Shown: positions 57,536 to 64,000 of the stretch, piece by piece | Position numbering within the stretch: the first letter of the stretch is position 1 | Layout of the letters: the number at the start of each line of letters is the position of its first letter | Assembly (NCBI RefSeq): GCF_963675165.1 | Contig: NC_087384.1 | Coordinates: 4,085,182-4,149,181 of the forward strand | Length of the DNA stretch: 64,000 nucleotides | Direction of reading: 5' to 3' | Origin: Halichondria panicea | Taxonomy: Eukaryota > Porifera > Demospongiae > Suberitida > Halichondriidae | Notes under the pieces: model-generated | Seen by the model: the letters and a program-made list of their open reading frames with translations, nothing else | What the model was told of the DNA's origin: nothing | Database searches by the model: none | Program-made: the position numbers and the translations under genes

Positions 57536-57885
57536 CAAATTTATCGTTTGGAATACCCCTTTCCATTTTCCTGGATTTGCTGACAAAGCAACGGCAGAAT
57601 CATGGAAGTTGCTCTCCAGCACGATGGCTAAGCCTCGATAAGTCAATAGGCGTGGTCATCATTATACATTTTTGCCAAAAAGAGCTTGCAACTGCAGCAA
57701 GGGACATCAAATGCGCAACGCTTGGACCTAGGAAGTTCCTTAGGAGACGACGTGTCTTAATTAGCTGTTTTACGGCTGCAAAATCCGGCATAGTCTCGCT
57801 TTTTTGTCGTATGTATTGTGCTGTTAAATGCTAGTGGAGGCCCTTTTATAGTGCTGCGGTCGCGTGGTATAAGTCAGATACTTAC

Positions 57886-57999
57886 TCGGAGGATATGCAT
57901 CTTGTATATCTTCTGTTACTGTGGTTACGTACCCCTCGGCTATGCCTCAGAGTAACTATAAAGTAGCGGAGGATATAATTATGGGTGCATATCCTCCTT
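57886..57999. repeat. Foldback repeat before the Death/Roc gene
   Basis: CGGAGGATATGCAT pairs with TGCATATCCTCC. Inner TTACTGTGGTTAC and GAGTAACTATAAAG pair loosely. Resembles 52180-52313 in layout (GGTTAC-like stems, CCCTCGGCT-like loop). Confidence 0.6.
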
Positions 58000-58061
58000 G
58001 TATAGGTGTGTGCATGGGTATATCCTATACATGCCTATTAATTATCTAGAATCTTAGTTAC

Positions 58062-61000
58062 ATGTATATGTCAATTTTAGGTCTGGCTCTAACAGCTGAT
58101 AATTTGACAGTCATCCTTACTGGCATTGAAGACAAGTGGAAAGACATTGCTCAAAACTTAATCGTCCCAAAGAGTGAAATCACTAGAATTAACAATGAGC
58201 ATTCTAATAGTACAACCGAGAAACTTCGGTCAGTTTTCAAATATTCTCTGAAAATGCATCCCTTTTCCAGTTGGAGATCAATAATTCGATCATTGGATAA
58301 AGCAGAAGAATTTATACTGGCAGACAAAATTAGGCCTCTTGCTGAATGTATAACTGGTAAGACTGTCAATGAATGACTTCATGGACACTATAGCTTGAAA
58401 ATTGTATTGTGTTCACAGATCCTAGTATGACAGTGGACAATGCAACTAAGGTGTTTCTACTCACAAAAGGAGATTGGAACGGTGACCTAGGTATTGCGCT
58501 ACTTGTTCCTAAAAGCATCCGGGATAAAATCAAACAGGAACATAGTGTTTTGGCCAAGCAGAAAAAATCATTGATGGAATATTGGGTTCAAAACATGTAC
58601 AATGCTTCCTGGGAGTCACTAGCTGGGGTGTTGTACTACACACAAGAGGAAGAAGCACTTTTTGAATGCAAGAAATACTTGACCAAAAGTCACGGTTTGT
58701 TGATTGATTAATTAATTAATTACTTGAACATTACAATTTTAATGCAGATGACACACTGAATCTCGAAGCTGTAGAGAAGGCATTAGCTGACATAACTGAT
58801 TGGTATGGGCTTGGCCGATGTCTCAGACTTAACCGCTCAATACGTACAAATATAAAGGAAGCGTGCTCTTCAGATGAGGAGAGGAAAACAGCAGTATTGA
58901 AGTATTACATTGATCATCACCCTGCTCCTAACTGGCGTGAAGTGTTGTGGTGCCTCCACATAAGCAGTGGAGATGACTATAACAACTCTGAGATTGTTAA
59001 GAACCAGGAGTCGCTGCAAAAACTATATGAAAAAAATGTGTCTCAAGGCGAGTGTGCATGACTATACGTATAACCTAATTATAAATAAATACATGTGTAC
59101 AGCTCCTGTATCAGAAGATCAGCATCTTTATGCCACTTTCAAGCAGGCAATTAGTGTTAATGGGTCCCTTACTCAAACAGTGATGCAAGCAATGCTTCAT
59201 GGAAATGCGGGGTTTGGGAAAACATCACTCATAAAATCACTATTGGGATTGAAATGCAGCACTGGTGAAAAGAGTACGGGGGTTATGGAAGAGCCTAAAC
59301 GAATCGAACTGTCAACTGTTTCTGTAGAAGGGTCTGATTGTAGCATAGAATGGATGCATATTGAAGACTTACAAGAAGAAACTGCACTCTTAGTGAAAAA
59401 TGTGAACAGTGATCAAATCAGTTCGTACCTGTTTCCAGATAAACGCGATAAAGAGATTGAAGAGTATGAAGAAGACATGGAATATTATTCACACCAATAT
59501 TCTGGCATGTCTGAATTCAAGAAGTACACTGTGGAGAGGAAAAGGTAAGTGCTAAACCTTCCTTTGGTGGTTGTATGGACATGCACAGAGTATGTGTGAG
59601 CATGCATGAAGCTACAACAATTCAACTTTATGTAATAATTATAGGAAAACATGCTCAAATCTAGATTTATACTTATGTGAAGCGTATGGCAAGGCTTTAA
59701 GAACGACATTTGGTGCATGGTCAGACATGCACTGGGACTGGGATCACAGCAGAGTTAGCAAAGAAGCCTGGAGTATGGCTTTCAAATAATGTATAAGGCT
59801 CCTGGTAGTGACTGTGGCTATACGTATGATCACATCAGAGTCAGCATTGAAGCGTCTTATGAAAATAAATTGGGTTCCACAAGTCCACATGGAAGCAAAA
59901 TGCAGGCTGTATTGCACATGTGTATAAGCTGCCTATGTTTACCTCACACTTGAGTGCTTGTTACTTGGGTTGCTCCACAAAAAGGGAGTAGCTATATTGC
60001 ATATCTATATGGGGCAGCACGGCTAGTTATGTTTTTTAATCGAATGTATAACAGTACCAGCTACGTAGAGTCCTAACCCTTAAAAATCATGTGGTAACTA
60101 GGTCGACCGGTGTTCTCTAACCATGACACTTCTTACTTGTATTTATTGGGATCGATACTAGCTTCCTGCTATTCCCATTCAAAACCACCAACTCTTAAAA
60201 ATCATCATGTATAATTACATAATAGGCTGTATATTATACACTTTGTTTGAGTGCGAGAAGAACGTACCTGCAACGAGGTTTTTTGCAGCAGGTGCTAGAG
60301 TGGCCCGGTTTTAACTGATTGGTTTGGGACTGTCACATTGTTCAGCATGTAACAGTAGCATACTTTCCACTGTTGTACCATGCAGTCCTATTTTACTGCA
60401 TCACTCTGCACATGTACTCATTGACAATGCTTTGTCAAAATTCTCAGTTTCCATTATGTCTTCAATAAATTTAGGAGAGGTACTTCTCAGCAATCTTTGG
60501 GTACAAGTCAAGCCCAGGAACGTAAATTAAATGATTCATTTCTCTCAGCCCTGAAAAATGCTCGAACGAAAATGTGCACCCTTAACGATCCATGGACACT
60601 GTACATATCTGATATTGGAGGACAGCTGGAATTTCAGGAGTTGATTCCAGCACTAACCAATGGACCCTCTCTACATTTTGTTGTTATTGCAGCTCACATT
60701 GGCCTCAACAATAAATGCCCTGTAGTGTACCATAGTAGAAATGGTAGTACCACACCATACTGTTCCAGCCACACACTGAAAGAGAATGTACTTCAGCAAC
60801 TTTCAACCATCATGTCTACAGGGAAAAATGGACAAGAACCAAAAATCATGTTTTTCTTAACTTTCAAGGACAAAACAAGTTTAGAGCAGAGAGAGAAAAT
60901 TGACGAAGAGCTTCTACAAGCAGTTAAACAAACAGATGCATACAAACTAGAAGCGATTGAATTTGCTGAAAAGGAGCTATTATGCCATTCTATTGACAAC

Positions 61001-62176
61001 AGCAACCCCAGTAATGAGGACTTGAACCGTATTCGCAAAACAGTAGAGAGAATAGGAAAACGTGATGGATTAGGGAGTCCCTATAGAGTGTTAACCCCTT
61101 GTAGCTGGTTGCAATTTGGAATAGCCCTAAGACTAGTGAATTCCCCTATTTTGAGCTATGATGACTGTGTACAGATAGCATATCAATGTAGTATCGAGAC
61201 ACCAGATGAAGTTACTGCAGCTCTCCGATTTTTACATTTCAAAGTGGGACTAATACGATATTTTGGCGAGGTTAAAGAATTAGAAGACATTGTAGTAGTT
61301 GAACCCAAAATCTTGTTTAGCAATGTTACAAGATTGGTTGAAGATACATTTACACTGGATAGTGTTTCTAGCACAAAACAAGAAATGTTTTCGAAGAAAG
61401 GAATTTTTTCTAAAGATATGGTAAATAAGATAATAACTGACTCAAAGCTTTTAACAAGACGAAAATTGTTAGCTTTTCTAAAACACTACCATATATTAGC
61501 CGAATTAGAAGGAAATAAGTATTTTCTCCCATGCTCACTTGTACATGTTGAGCCCCAAGCTAAAGAGCAGTACAGACAATCTACTATACCCCCCTTATTG
61601 ATATCCTATAGCAGTGGATATGTCCCGAGAGGTGTCTTTGGATTTACCGTGGCTGAATTAATCACCAACCAATCTAACGAGCTAACGCTTGAAGAAAACA
61701 AAATTTATCGTGATCAAGTGATGTTTCAGTATGGGCCATATGAGAGTGAAGTTCGCCTAATGTCTTATCCTGCATACATACAAATTGACGTTTTTTCCAA
61801 TGATCCTGAAAGGTTTTCTGTAGCAGAAACATGTTGGACCATTAGGAATCAAATCATCTCTTCCTTAAACATTGTAATGAACAAGCTAAACTATACCAAT
61901 AAGGTCCAGCATTTTGTTTCGTTTGAATGCCAATTGTGTGAAATAGTACACCCAGCCAAGCTTCATTTTCATAAAGAGAAAGATGTCGTTACTTGTAGTG
62001 TTAACAAACAACCATCTGCCCCACCAACAGGTTATCAAGTGTGGATGAATCCAGTGAGTCCCTATAATTATAATAATAGAGAGATATACCACACTAATGT
62101 TTTGATAAATACAATACATTTAGTCTGCAGAGCTGCGTCCCTCTATAAAAAGGCCGTGTTTATCAGCTGCGATTGA
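58062..62176 (+). CDS. Multi-Death-domain Roc-COR GTPase, five exons
   Basis: Exons 58062-58356, 58419-58694, 58748-59047, 59103-59544 and 60475-62176 join in frame to 1,004 aa. Each of the first three exons encodes one Death-fold domain of about 90 residues (VILTGIEDKWKDIAQNL..SWRSIIRSL; VFLLTKGDWNGDLG..SWESLAGVL; DITDWYGLGRCLRL..NWREVLWCL). Exon 4 carries a P-loop, GNAGFGKTSLIK (about 326). Exon 5 carries DIGGQLEFQE (about 483), the DxGGQ switch of Roc GTPases, then FKDK near the G4 position and about 400 residues of COR-like sequence. Role inferred: GTP-regulated assembly through Death-domain contacts, as in DAPK1/ROCO proteins, perhaps in innate immunity or cell death. The start is uncertain: TTTTAG|GT at 58080 is also a plausible acceptor for an unseen upstream exon. 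Intron 3 has a GC donor (CAAG|GCGAGT). No LRRs or kinase seen. The stop at 62174-62176 may be a frameshift artefact. Confidence 0.8.
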
Positions 62177-62241
62177 GGAGGAAGAAAGTAAGCTGTAGTT
62201 TTCTTGAATAGCTCTGCATGATTGTATCTTTGATTATATAG

Positions 62242-62686
62242 AGACGAAGAGAATGAAACTTGAGAAGCTACCACTATCTACTGACACTGACATGGATGGA
62301 TTGGATTCCATCTCCCAAGAATGTATGAGTCGAGCTATTATATTAAAGTTGTTGCTACAGTTTTATTAATGTATCTTAATTATGTAGGTCTACGTGAGCC
62401 TATGAATTTCAAGACACTTTTGGATCTTCTGTGGGATTTGATACCCAAGTGGGAACAGTTGGGTGTGAGTCTGCTCATCGATAAGACTACACTGGATTGC
62501 ATCAAGTTAAAGCATCCGCAAGACCCTAGTGGCTGTTTTATTGAAATACTAACCAAATGGCTTCAGCAAGACATGTCTTCTCCTCCTCTAAGAACTCTTT
62601 ACTTGGCATTAAGATCTCCATCAATGATAGAATGTTCTAGAAAAATTACTGCATTGACACTGACCTCAAGATTTATTAGAAAGTAA
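62242..62686 (+). CDS. Orphaned C-terminal exons: linker and fourth Death-fold domain
   Basis: Two exons, 62242-62322 (RMKLEKLPLSTDTDMDGLDS) and 62388-62686 (NFKTLLDLLWDLIPKWEQLG, then PQDPSGCFIEILTKWLQQD), join through a split codon. The second encodes a clear Death-fold domain. They belong to the preceding gene by orientation, spacing and phase. However, the natural donor at 62190/62191 (GAAGAAA|GTAAGC) is in frame with them only if one base in GCGATTGAGG is ignored. Either the sequence has an error, the allele is truncated, or these exons are used only in another transcript. Confidence 0.6.
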
Positions 62687-63067
62687 GCTTCATAAATAAT
62701 TAACTGTCCCCCAGAAATCATTATACCATTGATGAATACTCGACTGACTAAAGTTGTAACAATTGTGACGGAAAGAGACAAATGTGCACGAAACAAACGC
62801 AATCAGGATTCATGGTTGCATAACCGCACCAACGATGCCCCTCAGTGACCATCTCTTCTTAGCTTCTCAATGTATATATTAACAAGAAGGGCTCTAATCC
62901 AGCTTTTATAGGATGTGGTGACTATATAATTATAGGGCCTATAGTTAGATCTATAATACTCAGCCGATATGATTTTTGTACATTAGAAATACATTACAGC
63001 TCTATATAGCCTGAAACAAAGTCAGTATGATCTGATGTTAGTTATTATACAGTGCCACAAGCAGTTT

Positions 63068-63151
63068 TAGTCTCGCGCAGCCAGCCCCAGATGTTTTCTA
63101 TTTGAACGCTAGGTCGATAACCAATTTTTAATCGGGGTTGGTGCGAGACTA
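63068..63151. mobile_element. 84-bp foldback element, perfect 9-bp target duplication
   Basis: Reverse-complement copy of the element at 29794-29872. Ends TAGTCTCGCGCAGCCAGCCC and GGGGTTGGTGCGAGACTA. AAGCAGTTT flanks both sides (63059-63067 and 63152-63160). Confidence 0.9.
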
Positions 63152-63574
63152 AAGCAGTTTATTAAGCCGAGGCGCGCCACGGGTTATAGTATAGTCGGTC
63201 AGTCTGTCTTGCATGCATGTGTGTCTGTCTGTATATTCTGAGTCTACTCACCTGGATGCGATATAGCACTGTGTTTATGCCATGGATAACCTCAACACAA
63301 CGTAGTAGTTTTAAATTTGAAATTAATGTTAAAGCTTCATTGTCGAATAAAAGCGAGCAAAAGCTAAGTATAAAGTATAGATACTATAAATTAATTTATA
63401 GTATCTATGAGCTAAGAAGCTCTAACCTGCACGTTGGCCCATAGATTAACACGCAGCTTTGACTCGAGGCTGTAGACTCACTAAACTTTTTTTTTCCTAA
63501 ATAATTTTTCATGTAAAGGTTAGACGGTATAAAGCTAGACAAAATAAAAGGAAAAATAATGGCAAAAATAATTA

Positions 63575-64000
63575 CTATGTTGCTGAGTTCAGTTGATTTG
63601 CAGTTCTGACATAGCCAGATCCATAGGGGGCGGTGTCTTCATGGCTTGACCAACGCTTGAGCGGGCACCACGAATGCACTGGATTGCTGATTTTAGTCCA
63701 TTTCATTGCAAGTAGGGAGGCAAGTCTTTTGTAAAAAACGGTTGCTTCAACTGCAAGACCTCCGGTGGCAGAGAGAACGAGTGGGGTGAATGAGGCATTC
63801 TCAATTTCTCTTATCCTTTCTTTGCTCGTACGCACGTTTTTTTATTAATTCATGTTTGCGGTAGCAGGCTGTAAGGTTGGAGTGAGAATTGGAGGGGGCA
63901 AAAGGGTTGAATACTCTGACATCTAGATATGTTTTTGGAAGCGTCCTCCCCAGAACCCATTTGCAGCGACGTCCAGTCTTGCACCTGGCTGAGAATTAGA
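63575..64000 (-). pseudogene. Retroelement C-terminal fragment, frameshifted, runs off the window
   Basis: On the complement, one frame gives ARLDVAANGFWGGRFQKTYL, DVRVFNPFAPSN and CYRKHELIKKRAYEQ. After a frameshift near 63825 the next frame gives RIREIENASFTPLVLSATGG and FYKRLASLLAMKW. The order DVRVFNP, YRKHE, FTPLV, YKRLASLL is a recurrent tail in animal retroelement proteins. The final residues are scrambled and end in a stop at 63575. The 5' part lies beyond the edge. Confidence 0.7.

Larger units (their letters stand above)
55458..58061. other. Repeat-rich spacer before the Death/Roc gene
   Basis: Contains a G10-13 run at about 55491-55503, the inverted composite repeat with its nested element, a CAGGGGCGGATC element and a foldback at 57886-57999. 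I found no supported gene. Confidence 0.5.

Noticed and set aside
59643-59786. Open stretch in intron 4 of the Death/Roc gene after TTATAG
   Set aside because: It fits the phase but ends in a stop without a donor, and skipping it gives a continuous Roc domain.
62683-62850. Extension of the final Death exon via AAA|GTAAGC to an acceptor at 62713-62714
   Set aside because: It would keep frame for about 45 codons, but the intron would be only about 32 bp, below a believable size; the stop at 62686 is preferred.

Overview
The window is animal nuclear DNA, most likely from a demosponge; that assignment is inference. Genes are split by many short GT-AG introns. Orthologues of conserved animal genes can be rebuilt exon by exon. 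Introns and spacers are AT-rich and full of small foldback elements, and a Death-domain/Roc-COR gene of a kind expanded in sponges and other early animals lies at the right end. I saw no bacterial features, CRISPR arrays, rRNA or convincing tRNA genes.

Layout: POLD4 (467-1947, minus) and MTFP1 (2111-4879, plus) are head to head with 163 bp between start codons. A 15-exon CaMKK gene (5387-13526, minus) converges on MTFP1. It diverges from a 12-exon FET-family RNA-binding gene (FUS/EWSR1/TAF15 type; 13921-19194, plus) across a 394-bp spacer holding two CACGTG boxes. The FET gene converges on an 18-exon acyl-CoA thioesterase with START domain (ACOT11/12 type; 19850-26551, minus). A 5.5-kb spacer (26552-32024) is built largely of foldback elements.

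A sacsin orthologue fills 32025-51104: a 34-codon first exon, a 259-bp second exon and one 12.9-kb exon. Together they encode about 4,411 residues with three HSP90-like repeats, a J domain and a HEPN domain. A possible unidentified minus-strand gene lies inside its first intron.

From 51105 to 58061 there is a repeat and retroelement zone: a LINE 3' remnant, a 464-aa retroelement tail with a zinc-knuckle and endonuclease-like domain, and nested foldback elements. From 58062 to 62686 lies a gene with three Death-fold domains, a Roc-type GTPase and a COR-like region. A fourth Death-fold domain follows but is cut off by an apparent one-base frameshift. A decayed retroelement tail runs off the right edge.

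The housekeeping genes (replication, mitochondrial fission, Ca2+ signalling, RNA binding, lipid metabolism, chaperone) are not an operon; what they share is paired promoters and convergent 3' ends. The least familiar items are the multi-Death Roc-COR gene and a family of foldback elements with TAG(C/T)CTCG-like ends and 9-10 bp target duplications, two of them inserted inside older repeats.
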